Below are positions 35,908 through 45,541 of a stretch of DNA of 64,000 nucleotides, piece after piece. Within the stretch, counting starts at the first letter, position 1; the number at the start of each line of letters is the position of its first letter. Source of the stretch: Paraburkholderia sp. BL21I4N1 (GTDB taxonomy: Bacteria; Pseudomonadota; Gammaproteobacteria; Burkholderiales; Burkholderiaceae); NCBI RefSeq assembly GCF_002973525.1, contig NZ_PVEN01000003.1, positions 434,001 to 498,000 on the forward strand, written 5' to 3'. The translations under genes and the position numbers were made by a program. Below the pieces are notes generated by a model. It did no database searches and was not told where the DNA came from. It saw only the letters and a program-made list of their open reading frames with translations.

Positions 35908-36897
35908 ATGAAACCTTCTTCCTTCATTTCTCCCGACGCCGGCGAACGGCCGCAGCCGCTCTCCGGTAACGCCATGCCTCGCTGCGGCGGCATTGCGACG
36001 ATGATGCGCCTGCCGAACGTCGGCTCGGCCGAAGGGTTCGACGCCTGCTTCGTCGGCGTGCCGTTCGATCTCGGCACCTCGAACCGTACCGGCGCGCGTT
36101 TCGGGCCGCGCCAGATTCGCAGCGAGTCGGTGCTGCTGCGCCCGTACAACATGGCGACGCGCGCCGCGCCGTTCGATTCGCTGCGGGTGGCCGATCTCGG
36201 CGACGTCGCGATCAATCCGTACAACCTGCACGACTCGATTGCGCGCATCGAAGCCGCCTACGACGAAATTCTCCAGCACGACTGCAAGCCGATCACGCTG
36301 GGCGGCGACCACACCATCGCGCTGCCGATCCTGCGCGCGATTCATCGCAAGCATGGCAAGGTCGGCCTGATTCACGTCGACGCCCACGCCGACGTCAACG
36401 ACACGATGATGGGCGAGAAGATCGCGCACGGCACGCCGTTTCGCCGCGCGGTCGAAGAAGGCCTGCTCGATTGCGAGCGTGTCGTGCAGATCGGTTTGCG
36501 CGGCACGGGTTACGCGGCGGAAGACTTCGACTGGTGCCGCGATCAGGGCTTCGAGGTCGTGCAGGCCGAGGCGTGCTGGAACCAGTCGCTGGCGCCGCTG
36601 ATGGCGCGCGTGCGTGAACGCATGGGCGACGGCCCGGTGTACATCACGTTCGACATCGACGGGATCGATCCGGCTTTTGCGCCGGGCACGGGCACGCCGG
36701 AAATCGCGGGGCTGACAGTGCCGCAAGCGCTCGAAATCATTCGCGGCTCGCATGGGCTGAATATCGTCGGCTGCGATCTGGTGGAAGTCGCGCCGCCGTA
36801 CGACCCGTTCGGCACGACCGCGTTGCTGGGCGCGAACCTGGCGTTCGAATTGCTGTGCGTGCTGCCGGGCGTCGAGTATCGGGCTTCCACGCGATAA
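35908..36897 (+). CDS. speB: Ureohydrolase (agmatinase / guanidinobutyrase-like)
   Basis: This 329-aa arginase-superfamily enzyme hydrolyses a guanidino compound to an amine plus urea using two Mn ions. All metal ligands are visible: His135 in GGDHT, Asp158, His160 and Asp162 in DAHAD, and Asp249 and Asp251 in the DIDGID motif. Its N-terminus (CGGIATMMRLP) and the divergent LysR partner resemble Pseudomonas GbuA/GpuA, which act on guanidinobutyrate or guanidinopropionate, so agmatine is not certain as substrate and the symbol is tentative. A bidirectional terminator follows, and an NCS1 permease lies convergently beyond it. Confidence 0.85.
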   Translation: MKPSSFISPDAGERPQPLSGNAMPRCGGIATMMRLPNVGSAEGFDACFVGVPFDLGTSNRTGARFGPRQIRSESVLLRPYNMATRAAPFDSLRVADLGDVAINPYNLHDSIARIEAAYDEILQHDCKPITLGGDHTIALPILRAIHRKHGKVGLIHVDAHADVNDTMMGEKIAHGTPFRRAVEEGLLDCERVVQIGLRGTGYAAEDFDWCRDQGFEVVQAEACWNQSLAPLMARVRERMGDGPVYITFDIDGIDPAFAPGTGTPEIAGLTVPQALEIIRGSHGLNIVGCDLVEVAPPYDPFGTTALLGANLAFELLCVLPGVEYRASTR

Positions 36898-36932
36898 GCC
36901 GCGCCAGGCCGCACACCGTACCGTGAAAGTAG

Positions 36933-36958
36933 AAAAGGCCTGCATTTGCAGGCCTTTT
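36933..36958. terminator. Bidirectional terminator between speB-like gene and permease
   Basis: AAAAGGCCTGCA (36933-36944) and TGCAGGCCTTTT (36947-36958) form a near-perfect dyad with A/T ends on both strands. It sits between two convergent genes and should stop transcription from both sides. Confidence 0.85.
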
Positions 36959-36995
36959 CGCATTTTCAGACGACGCTACAGCGTGACCTCAACCC

Positions 36996-38312
36996 TCACG
37001 CATACGCAGTCTTGCGCACCGATACCAACGCGTAGTAACACAGCGCGCCGATCGCCAGCGCAGGCAACGTTGCGCCGAGATTCGGCAGCCATTGATTGAT
37101 CGCCTGATACGACGCGATGCCGATCGCCCACGCGGCGAATGCGCTCAGATGCCAGCCTCCGGAGAAGCCGTAGCGACCTTGCAGATCGGCGAGCACGGCG
37201 GCTTCGATCCGGCGTTTGCGGACGATGAAGTGATCCACCAGCACCACGCCGAATAACGGGGCGAACACCGAGCCGATCAGCAGCAGGAAGTTCTGATACT
37301 TCGCCATCGGCACCAGCAGCGCGACCAGCGTGCAGAGCGCGCCGAATGCGGCCGACAGCATCGGCACGCTACCGCGCGTCCAGAACGTACCGGTCGAGAC
37401 CGCGGCCGAGTGAATGTCGGCGAACGCATTGTCGACTTCGTCGATCAGGATCAGCAGCAGCGCGAGGCCGCCGCCGGCCTGGGCCAGTGCGCCGGTCAGC
37501 AAGGCATCGCCGCCGCCGGCCGCGAGGCCGTAGATCGCGCCGAGCGCATAGAACCACAGGTTCGCAATGCCGTAGCCGAGCAGTGTGCCGCGGAACGTCT
37601 CGCCGGGTTTGCGGCCGAAGCGCGTGTAATCGGCGATCAGCGGCAACCACGACAACGGCATGGCCACCACCAGATCGATCGCACCGCCGAACGACATCTC
37701 GCCCGTGCCCGGACGACGCATCAGCGCGGCCAGATCGTGTTTAGCCAGCAGGTTGTACGTGAGCCACGCCGCGCCCGCGAGCAGCAACCAGATGCCCCAG
37801 GTGCGCAGGAATTTGCGCACGAACGACAGCGGTCCGCTGATCGCCAGCAGCGTCGCGAGCAAGCCGAAGACCACGGTCCAGATCAGCGGCATCGAGAGGC
37901 CGAACGACTGTTTGGCGAGCGCGTCGGCGGAATCGCGCATCACGATCACTTCGAACGAGCCCCAGCCGACCAGCTGCACCGCGTTCAGGACGGCGGGCAC
38001 GGACGCGCCGCGCACGCCGAGCGTCGGCCGCAGCGACGACATGGCCGCGAGGCCGGTGTCGGTGCCGATCACCCCCGCCAGGGCCAGCAGCACCACGCCG
38101 ATCACGCTGCCGATCGCAATGGCCAGCAACGCATGGGGCAGCGACAAACCCGGCACCAGCAGCGCGCCTGCTTGCGCGACCAGCAGGCCGATGCCGAGCG
38201 AGAACCAGAGCGCGAACGCGTCGCCGGTGCGGAATGCGCGGCGCGCGTCGGGCACCGGCGTGAGCGGTGCGTAAGTGGAACCGGTGTCGCCGGCGATTGG
38301 ATCTTGTGCCAT
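36996..38312 (-). CDS. NCS1-family purine/cytosine permease-like transporter
   Basis: This 438-aa protein has about twelve membrane helices. NCS1 hallmarks include ALWFSLGIGLLVAQAGALL in the first helix, GVRGASVPAVLNAVQLVGWG, and ADYTRFGRKPGETFRGTLLG, the cytoplasmic motif of CodB/CytX transporters. Substrates of this family include cytosine, hydroxymethylpyrimidine, allantoin and hydantoins. No TPP riboswitch signature is visible upstream, which weakens a thiamine-precursor role. It is part of the lolA-rarA insertion and neighbours the ureohydrolase, so a nitrogen-compound substrate is reasonable but unproven. Confidence 0.85.
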   Translation of the reverse strand: MAQDPIAGDTGSTYAPLTPVPDARRAFRTGDAFALWFSLGIGLLVAQAGALLVPGLSLPHALLAIAIGSVIGVVLLALAGVIGTDTGLAAMSSLRPTLGVRGASVPAVLNAVQLVGWGSFEVIVMRDSADALAKQSFGLSMPLIWTVVFGLLATLLAISGPLSFVRKFLRTWGIWLLLAGAAWLTYNLLAKHDLAALMRRPGTGEMSFGGAIDLVVAMPLSWLPLIADYTRFGRKPGETFRGTLLGYGIANLWFYALGAIYGLAAGGGDALLTGALAQAGGGLALLLILIDEVDNAFADIHSAAVSTGTFWTRGSVPMLSAAFGALCTLVALLVPMAKYQNFLLLIGSVFAPLFGVVLVDHFIVRKRRIEAAVLADLQGRYGFSGGWHLSAFAAWAIGIASYQAINQWLPNLGATLPALAIGALCYYALVSVRKTAYA

Positions 38313-38619
38313 CTGGTCTTGTCCCTGTTCGTGTTGCTTGCTCTATTACTGAAATGACTGCTGTACGGCTGTTTTTAACTGGATGTGAGCGGTGCGCGAC
38401 CGCTCGCCGGCGTCGGGCAGCGGCCGGCGAAGCCGAGATTATCCATAAATCAGCTTACGGCTTCCGAATCCGCGTGGCCTTCCTCCGGCCGCCGTCACTG
38501 TCATAATGCAGAACCTTGCCCGCATCTTTGCACGCTGAAGTGCCGGCCTGATTCATCCGGCAACCCGCCGCCTTCACACGGACCGCGTCCGGAAAAGCCG
38601 AGATCATCCCCAATACGTC
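38313..38619. other. Permease-rarA divergent intergenic region
   Basis: This 307-bp region has no gene I can support. It contains a GC-rich segment (38395-38435) with short self-complementary words and serves as the upstream region of both the leftward permease and rightward rarA. No operator or riboswitch is evident. Confidence 0.4.
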
Positions 38620-39933
38620 ATGTTTGAAGAAACCCGCGCCAATGTTCCGCTCGCCGAACGCCTGCGGCCCCGCAATATCGACGAAGTGATCGGCCAGAAG
38701 CATCTGCTCGGCCCGAACAAGCCGCTGCGGGTCGCGTTCGAATCCGGCGAAGCCCATTCGATGATTCTCTGGGGCCCGCCCGGCGTCGGTAAAACCACGC
38801 TCGCGCGGCTCATGGCCGACGCGTTTCATGCGGAGTTCATCGCGTTGTCGGCGGTGTTGTCGGGCGTAAAGGATATTCGCGAGGCCGTCGAGACCGCGCA
38901 GATTCATCGCGCGAACGGACACCAGACGCTGGTGTTCGTCGACGAGGTGCATCGCTTCAACAAGAGCCAGCAGGACGCGTTTTTGCCGCACGTCGAATCC
39001 GGGCTGTTCGTGTTCGTCGGCGCGACGACGGAGAATCCGTCGTTCGAAGTGAACAGCGCATTGCTCTCGCGAGCCGCCGTCTACGTGCTGAAAAGCCTCA
39101 CCGACGACGAGCAGCGCGAGTTGCTCGACCGCGCGCAGCAGGAACTCGGCGGCCTCACGTTCACCGACGAAGCGCGCGATGCCTTGATCGGTTCCGCCGA
39201 CGGCGACGGCCGCAAGCTGCTGAACAACCTCGAAATCGTCGCCCGCGCGGCCGCGCGGCAGAAGACCACCGAGATCGACGGCGCATTGCTCGGCAGTGCG
39301 CTCGCCGAAAATCTGCGCCGCTTCGACAAGGGCGGCGACGCGTTCTACGACCAGATCAGCGCGCTACATAAATCGGTGCGCGGCAGCAGCCCGGACGGCG
39401 CGCTGTACTGGTTCTGCCGCATGCTCGACGGCGGCGCGGACCCGCGCTACCTGGCGCGCCGGATCGTGCGGATGGCGTGGGAGGATATCGGTCTCGCCGA
39501 CCCGCGCGCGGCCCGCATCGCGCTCGACGCCGCCGAAACCTACGAGCGCCTCGGCACGCCGGAAGGCGAACTGGCGCTGGCGCAGGCGATCATTTATCTG
39601 GCGGTCGCGCCGAAGTCGAACGCCGGCTACAACGCGTACAACGAAGCGCGGCGGTTCGTCGGCAAGGATCAGTCGCGCGGCGTGCCGGTGCATCTGCGCA
39701 ATGCGCCGACCAAGTTGATGAAGGAACTCGGCTACGGTCATGAATACCGTTACGCGCACGACGAGCCGGACGCGTATGCGGCCGGCGAGACCTATCTGCC
39801 CGACAACATGCGCGATCCGCATTGGTACGAGCCGACGCCGCGCGGTCTGGAAGGCAAGATCGGCGACAAGATGGCGCGTCTGGCCGAACTGGATGCGCAG
39901 TGGCGCAGCGAGAACAAGCCGAAGAAGGACTGA
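38620..39933 (+). CDS. rarA: Replication-associated recombination protein RarA (MgsA)
   Basis: This 437-aa AAA+ ATPase, related to clamp-loader subunits and RuvB, acts at stalled replication forks with SSB. It has the N-terminal [20 protein letters not shown], Walker [11 protein letters not shown] (about residue 51), Walker [16 protein letters not shown], and sensor 1 [14 protein letters not shown]. The C-terminal tetramerisation domain contains [24 protein letters not shown], read across two stretches. Length is normal. It precedes serS, with a 111-bp gap. Confidence 0.95.
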   Translation: MFEETRANVPLAERLRPRNIDEVIGQKHLLGPNKPLRVAFESGEAHSMILWGPPGVGKTTLARLMADAFHAEFIALSAVLSGVKDIREAVETAQIHRANGHQTLVFVDEVHRFNKSQQDAFLPHVESGLFVFVGATTENPSFEVNSALLSRAAVYVLKSLTDDEQRELLDRAQQELGGLTFTDEARDALIGSADGDGRKLLNNLEIVARAAARQKTTEIDGALLGSALAENLRRFDKGGDAFYDQISALHKSVRGSSPDGALYWFCRMLDGGADPRYLARRIVRMAWEDIGLADPRAARIALDAAETYERLGTPEGELALAQAIIYLAVAPKSNAGYNAYNEARRFVGKDQSRGVPVHLRNAPTKLMKELGYGHEYRYAHDEPDAYAAGETYLPDNMRDPHWYEPTPRGLEGKIGDKMARLAELDAQWRSENKPKKD

Positions 39934-39978
39934 GCTTTGCCACACGTTGCCTGCATTGCGCACGCGCTCTCCATCTAA

Positions 39979-41340
<1,362 letters not shown>

Positions 41341-41411
41341 TGATGTTGCTGGCGTCGCCGCTACCGCGGATCGCTTGATCAAGTCTCTTTGAAGTTTTTT
41401 TGACGAGGGGC

Positions 41412-41440
41412 TTGGAAATCGGATTAAGCTGTTCTATAAT
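41412..41440 (+). promoter_or_regulatory. Sigma70 promoter of tRNA-Ser
   Basis: TTGGAA (41412-41417), a 17-bp spacer and a perfect TATAAT (41435-41440) precede the tRNA by about 70 bp. It is strong and correctly oriented. Confidence 0.8.
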
Positions 41441-41510
41441 CTTTCTCTCCCAAGCAACGACCCGCTTGGATCTGACAAAGCAGCCTCACCGCTGATAAGT
41501 TGGAAGACCC

Positions 41511-41600
41511 GGAAAGGTGGCAGAGTGGTCGAATGCGCTGGACTCGAAATCCAGTGTACCTTTAGGGGTACCGTGAGTTCGAATCTCACCCTTTCCGCCA
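41511..41600 (+). tRNA. serU: tRNA-Ser (anticodon CGA)
   Basis: This 90-nt gene folds as a tRNA. The acceptor GGAAAGG pairs with CCTTTCC, followed by discriminator G and an encoded CCA end (41598-41600). The anticodon stem CTGGA/TCCAG holds the loop CTCGAAA with anticodon CGA at 41545-41547, which reads UCG. A long variable arm (class II) is built on TGTACC/GGTACC, and the T-loop is TTCGAAT. It has its own promoter and terminator. Confidence 0.97.
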
Positions 41601-41611
41601 AGATTCTTCAG

Positions 41612-41647
41612 AAAACCCCGCACAGTCTCTGACTTGCGGGGTTTTTT
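41612..41647. terminator. Rho-independent terminator of tRNA-Ser
   Basis: ACCCCGCA (41615-41622) pairs with TGCGGGGT (41635-41642), extended by A/T pairs, and is followed by six T residues. The A-run on the left arm also makes it usable for the leftward ThiE-like gene ending at 41697. Confidence 0.9.
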
Positions 41648-41696
41648 GTTTGGTGGCCGGCAACCTCGCTTCCCGTTGCCCAAAGACGCTCCGCCT

Positions 41697-42284
41697 CTAT
41701 TCGCCAACCCAAAGCGAACGAATCGCCGCAATACCCTGAGCCCCCGACTTCCGGGCTTCCTCCAGGCTATCAACGCTCATCCCTCCCAACGCATAAACCG
41801 GGATCGCGGTCAGCGCCACCAGTTCACGAAAACGCGGCCAGCCCAGCGGCGTGGCCGTCGTATGCGTCGCCGTCGGCATGACGGGCGAGATGGTCAGCAA
41901 GTCCGCACCTATCCGATTCGCGTGAAGCACCTGATGCTCGTCATGGCATGCAGCCGAAACCAGCAGCCCTGACGGTAATGGCCGGCTAGTAGCGGCCATC
42001 AGCCGAGTACTTGTGAGATGAACACCATCGGCCTGTACGGCGAGCGCGACATCGGGCGGCGCATTCAACAGCAAGCGCGCATCGTGGCGCCGGCAGCACG
42101 CCAGCGCCTGTTCGGCCAACCCGGCATACTGCGGCGCGGCCAGCGTCTTGGCGCGCAACTGCACCAAACGAACGCCCGCTTCGAGGCTGCGTTCCAGGCA
42201 CGCAATAAAGTCGCTAAAAGGTTTGCCAGCCACTGGCTCAGGCGTGACCAGAAACGTCTGCGGTAACTGCGTTGGATGACTCAT
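41697..42284 (-). CDS. ThiE/TenI-like thiamine-phosphate synthase domain protein
   Basis: This 195-aa TIM-barrel protein has the start FLVTPEPVAG, RLVQLRAK (pyrophosphate-binding region), ADGVHLTS, and the C-terminal IPVYALGGM typical of ThiE/TenI. It resembles the ThiE-like domain that many proteobacteria carry fused to a MutT Nudix hydrolase, but here it stands alone. Catalytic competence as a thiamine-phosphate synthase is uncertain, since no thi genes are nearby. An MFS carrier gene lies 20 bp upstream on the same strand, so the two may be co-transcribed. Confidence 0.75.
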   Translation of the reverse strand: MSHPTQLPQTFLVTPEPVAGKPFSDFIACLERSLEAGVRLVQLRAKTLAAPQYAGLAEQALACCRRHDARLLLNAPPDVALAVQADGVHLTSTRLMAATSRPLPSGLLVSAACHDEHQVLHANRIGADLLTISPVMPTATHTTATPLGWPRFRELVALTAIPVYALGGMSVDSLEEARKSGAQGIAAIRSLWVGE

Positions 42285-42303
42285 TAAAGCTCAGCGAAAA
42301 GCG

Positions 42304-43629
42304 TTAAACAATCGATGACGACGCACGTCGTGGTTCGGCCTCGATCGCATCAACGGCGGCATGAATCGGGCTCCGTTGCTTCCGGCAAATGCTATATGCG
42401 ACCGGTGCCGCCAGCACCCCCATCGCCGTGATATACAGCGCGGGCGCGGTTAGCCAATGCGTCACCTTGATCAGATACGCACCCACAACAGGCGCTGTTC
42501 CACCAAAAACCGCGGTGGCGAGTGAATAGGTGGTCACCATACCAAAACTGCGCCAGTTGTCTTTAAACAGGTCGGGCAGAACAACGAAAATCACGCCGAC
42601 CAGGCAACCCGCCATGACGGCAAATGCCGCCTGCACCAGCAGCAGCGTCAGAAAATCACCGCGCTGCAGAAGCGCGAACAGCGGATAACTGCTGCAAACC
42701 AGAGACACGATACCGATGAGGGCGAGCCTCGACGCCAGTATCCAGCGCGTGGCAAAACCTGCCGCGACCATCGACAGCGAAAAAATCACCAGCGTAATCA
42801 CGTTGGTTGAATGAGCGTCGAAGCTCGACACGCCGAGATAGGTGCGCAAATAGCCCGGCAACCAGACAAACGCCGTATAAAGATGCGCCTCCATGAACGC
42901 CACCAGAACAATGGCTTGTATCAAGGGCAACAGGGGTCGTGCATGCCACACACGATGAGCCTGATCGCCCGGCTTTGTCGAAATCGAAGACCGGAGCGAA
43001 TAAATCCACAGCGACAGGGGAATGCACAGCAGAAATGGCCAGCGCCATACCTCGGCGAGATAGCCGCCGCGAACCGCTGCCGGTAAGCGTTGCAGCATCG
43101 CGCTGCAGTAGGACAGAGCCAGAACGATTCCCGACGCCAGCAACATACCGACAAAGCCGCTCGCCACGACCACCGCGCAGTAAAGCCCGCGATTTTTATC
43201 CCTCACGTTGAGCGACACAAAATAGCCGCTCAACGGCAACTCACCGCCGGCCGCGAAACCTTGCAGTATTTTCAGGGCAATCAGCAGCCCCGTGGCGAGA
43301 TAGCCGGCCGTTTGATAGGTCGGCAGAAACGCGATCAGCGACGCTGGAATCGCCATGCCGATCATGCTGAATCTGAGTGCCGTCCCGGCGCCGAATCGAT
43401 TGCCCAGCACGCCGAAAAAGACGCTACCGAAAGGTCGCGCCAGGTAACTGCTCGCGAACACCGAAAAACTCAGCATGAGCGCCGTCTTGTCGTTGGCGGC
43501 GGGAAAGAATAGCCGGCCGATTTCAAGCGCCATGAAAGCAGTCAGCGAGAATTCGTACCACTCGAAAAGATTGGCGGTGAGCGCAATTCTCAGGAGGGGG
43601 TTGAATCGGATGCGTAGGGGGTATGCCAT
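42304..43629 (-). CDS. MFS metabolite:proton symporter (MHS family)
   Basis: This 441-aa protein has about twelve membrane helices. The early motif LTANLFEWYEFSLTAFMALE and the loop SYLARPFGSVFFGVLGNRFG are typical of the MHS branch (ProP, KgtP, CitA), which takes up organic acids or osmolytes with protons. Its 5' end overlaps the PAS-LuxR regulator gene by 40 nt on the same strand, so regulator and transporter form one transcript. The substrate cannot be assigned. Confidence 0.85.
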   Translation of the reverse strand: MAYPLRIRFNPLLRIALTANLFEWYEFSLTAFMALEIGRLFFPAANDKTALMLSFSVFASSYLARPFGSVFFGVLGNRFGAGTALRFSMIGMAIPASLIAFLPTYQTAGYLATGLLIALKILQGFAAGGELPLSGYFVSLNVRDKNRGLYCAVVVASGFVGMLLASGIVLALSYCSAMLQRLPAAVRGGYLAEVWRWPFLLCIPLSLWIYSLRSSISTKPGDQAHRVWHARPLLPLIQAIVLVAFMEAHLYTAFVWLPGYLRTYLGVSSFDAHSTNVITLVIFSLSMVAAGFATRWILASRLALIGIVSLVCSSYPLFALLQRGDFLTLLLVQAAFAVMAGCLVGVIFVVLPDLFKDNWRSFGMVTTYSLATAVFGGTAPVVGAYLIKVTHWLTAPALYITAMGVLAAPVAYSICRKQRSPIHAAVDAIEAEPRRASSSIV

Positions 43630-44285
43630 TTGACGAGGGATAGGACGTGGGGCAGATTGCCGTCGACTACCTTGTTGCGCAGAGCGTCCAGATGGGTTTC
43701 CACCGTCCGGTCCGACGTGCCGAGAAACTTGGCGATTTCCTTGTTGGCAAGCCGCTCAGTCTTTAAGAGGAAAACCCGGAACTGGGCATCGGTAGGGAGC
43801 GTGGCGAAGTATTGAACGATCTCGAGGCACGCCAGCACACGCTTGATCGCACTCGTGACGTCGTAAAAGTTCAGGTAGAGCTGGTAGAGGCTGTTGGGCG
43901 GCAACGTGGGCGTAATGTCGTTCCGATAGGTCACGATGCCCAGAATATTTTTTCGGGAACCGAGCACCGGGAATTTGACCATTTCTTCGAGCTGGGCTTC
44001 GCCGCTGTCGTCGAGAAATTGATGCCTGCCGAGTACATGGGTTTTCTTTTCGCGCGCACGGAAATCAAGCTTTTGAATCGCGGCTGCGTATTGCGCGCCC
44101 CATTCCGGCTGACAGAATTTCAGGTCATTGATTGTCAGGCCGACGAGCTCCGCAGGATTCTCGACGCCGAATTGCCGTGAATTGTATCTATTATTAATAA
44201 TGTATTTTCCGGTGTCCGCTTCCTTGAGGCTGGCGGAGACCGGAAAATTCTCTATGAAGCTGATAATTGCACTATCGGATTTCAT
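43590..44285 (-). CDS. PAS-domain LuxR-type regulator
   Basis: This 231-aa protein has an N-terminal PAS-like sensor (about 1-125: ASLKEADTGKYIINNRYNSR, ENPAELVGLTINDLKF, VTYRNDIT) and a C-terminal LuxR helix-turn-helix (about 165-215: RLANKEIAKFLGTSDRTVET). No phosphoacceptor domain is seen, so a small molecule or redox signal is likely. I start at ATG 44285 because the earlier GTG lacks a ribosome site. It overlaps the MFS gene it probably controls. Its GC content is lower than most neighbours, and codons 13-27 contain a 16-bp imperfect inverted repeat. Confidence 0.82.
   Translation of the reverse strand: MKSDSAIISFIENFPVSASLKEADTGKYIINNRYNSRQFGVENPAELVGLTINDLKFCQPEWGAQYAAAIQKLDFRAREKKTHVLGRHQFLDDSGEAQLEEMVKFPVLGSRKNILGIVTYRNDITPTLPPNSLYQLYLNFYDVTSAIKRVLACLEIVQYFATLPTDAQFRVFLLKTERLANKEIAKFLGTSDRTVETHLDALRNKVVDGNLPHVLSLVKWHTPYASDSTPS
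44204..44248. repeat. Intragenic inverted repeat at the regulator 5' end
   Basis: ATTTTCCGGTGTCCGC (44204-44219) matches the complement of 44233-44248 at 15 of 16 positions, with a 13-nt loop. It lies inside the first 30 codons of the PAS-LuxR gene and would form a stable hairpin in its mRNA. Confidence 0.75.
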
Positions 44286-44432
44286 GGTCGGTCTTACGCA
44301 AAAAACCACGGTGAGTCTTGGGTGCTCCGAGTCTTGCTCAATCGGGCGGACGGATTGCAGATTACATGGTGTTGCTATCCGCGATCAACTAACGATGCCC
44401 TATGGATTAAATACGCATCGATTTGATGATTT

Positions 44433-45014
44433 TCAGTGTTCTGTCGTATCCGGCGTTCTCACGCACTGTTCGAAACAGGGCGACCAGCTGGACTCGGCAA
44501 CGATGGGCACACGCACCGACGGCAGGCGGCCGTCCATATCCGCTGCCACGAGCATCAGATAAAGACGGGTGGCGGTCTCGTCGTCGCACTGCTCCAGCAC
44601 GCTTTGTGCGGCGCGCAGGATCGGCATGCGCTTACGCAGGCGCTTCGCGCTCTGCGACACGTCGCGCGCGAAATCGACGGGCTCTTCGTGCGGCAGGCTT
44701 TCGACGAGTTCGACATCCATTGCATCGAGGTCGTCTAGCAAGCTCCGCGACGGTTCGTCGCCAGAAATCGATTGGCTGTGCGAGGGCGTTTCCGGTGTCA
44801 TGCGACCTGCCAGATCGAGTAAGCGCAGGCTCAGTGCGAGGATTGCGTTGCGCTGCACGCGCGGTGTTATCTCGATACGGCGGCCGGGCTGCCCGTTCGA
44901 TTGATTTTGTCGCAGGACGACCGACACTGAATCCGGATATTCGGGCGCGGATTCGTCGCCATTCTCGATACACAGCCAGCTAGAGCCGATGCGGAATTTG
45001 AGATTCTTTTTCAT
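44433..45014 (-). CDS. Hypothetical 193-aa protein
   Basis: I do not recognise this family. The protein begins MKKNLKFRIGSSWLCIENGD, has an apparently structured N-terminal half (VQRNAILALSLRLLDLAGRM helix), an acidic middle (LLDDLDAMDVELVESLPHEE), and a C-terminal helical part (RLRKRMPILRAAQSVLEQCD). It has no signal peptide or membrane segment. Start 45014 was chosen because upstream codons lie in AT-rich non-coding DNA. It stands alone, divergent from sqr across 527 bp, in a low-GC stretch. It could be an orphan regulator partner or a recently acquired gene. Confidence 0.6.
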   Translation of the reverse strand: MKKNLKFRIGSSWLCIENGDESAPEYPDSVSVVLRQNQSNGQPGRRIEITPRVQRNAILALSLRLLDLAGRMTPETPSHSQSISGDEPSRSLLDDLDAMDVELVESLPHEEPVDFARDVSQSAKRLRKRMPILRAAQSVLEQCDDETATRLYLMLVAADMDGRLPSVRVPIVAESSWSPCFEQCVRTPDTTEH

Positions 45015-45541
45015 GTGTCGCTCGTGTTGCGCAGATAAATGCGTGAGGCATATAAAGTCCGCGCGCCTCCTCGTCTGGCTGCAATTCGTCTGTTTCGTAC
45101 CGGCCCGAAAGCAATGCGCGACGTCTTGATAATTATGGCAATAAAAGAGCGTCGGCGTATCCGTGGAAACTACGTAATTGGTACGTATTCGGCATAAATT
45201 TATTGAAAGAATGACGCATTTTAAATGCATCTTAATACATCGATTCGTCGCAATATTAATTTCTGCTACTTTTTATGAGGGCGGTAGGGTAGGGGGCGAG
45301 TGAGCGTTGTCTTATATTTACAAATAAAATAAAAAATGCGTCATGGCTATATATAAAATATTAATGGGTCGATGAAATCGTTATCACGCGTCCCATACGT
45401 TAGAATGCCGGCTCGAGATATAAATGTCATTGAATAACGATTAACGGCGCGTGGCGAACCTATCCGCCTGACAACGGCATCGACCGCCGCTGTAAAGTGT
45501 CGACCCGCATAAACCCACCCTCCGGAAGCAAAGGTATCGCG
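45015..45541. other. AT-rich intergenic region with repeated TGACGCA words
   Basis: This 527-bp region is very AT-rich between about 45180 and 45440. ATGACGCATTTT (45211-45222) recurs as its exact complement at 45333-45344, and the first copy is part of the 13-bp palindrome GCATTTTAAATGC (45216-45228). The layout suggests binding sites for a regulator acting between the leftward unknown gene and rightward sqr. No gene is visible. Confidence 0.45.

Noticed and set aside
36996..38600. TPP riboswitch upstream of the NCS1 permease
   Set aside because: No CTGAGA or ACCTGAT-like thi-box words were found on the correct strand.
41486..41773. Reverse frame across tRNA-Ser
   Set aside because: It is a shadow of the tRNA and its terminator.
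44128..44562. Plus-strand frame resembling the regulator's FPVSASL motif
   Set aside because: The resemblance comes from the DNA inverted repeat at 44204-44248; the rest has no coding character.
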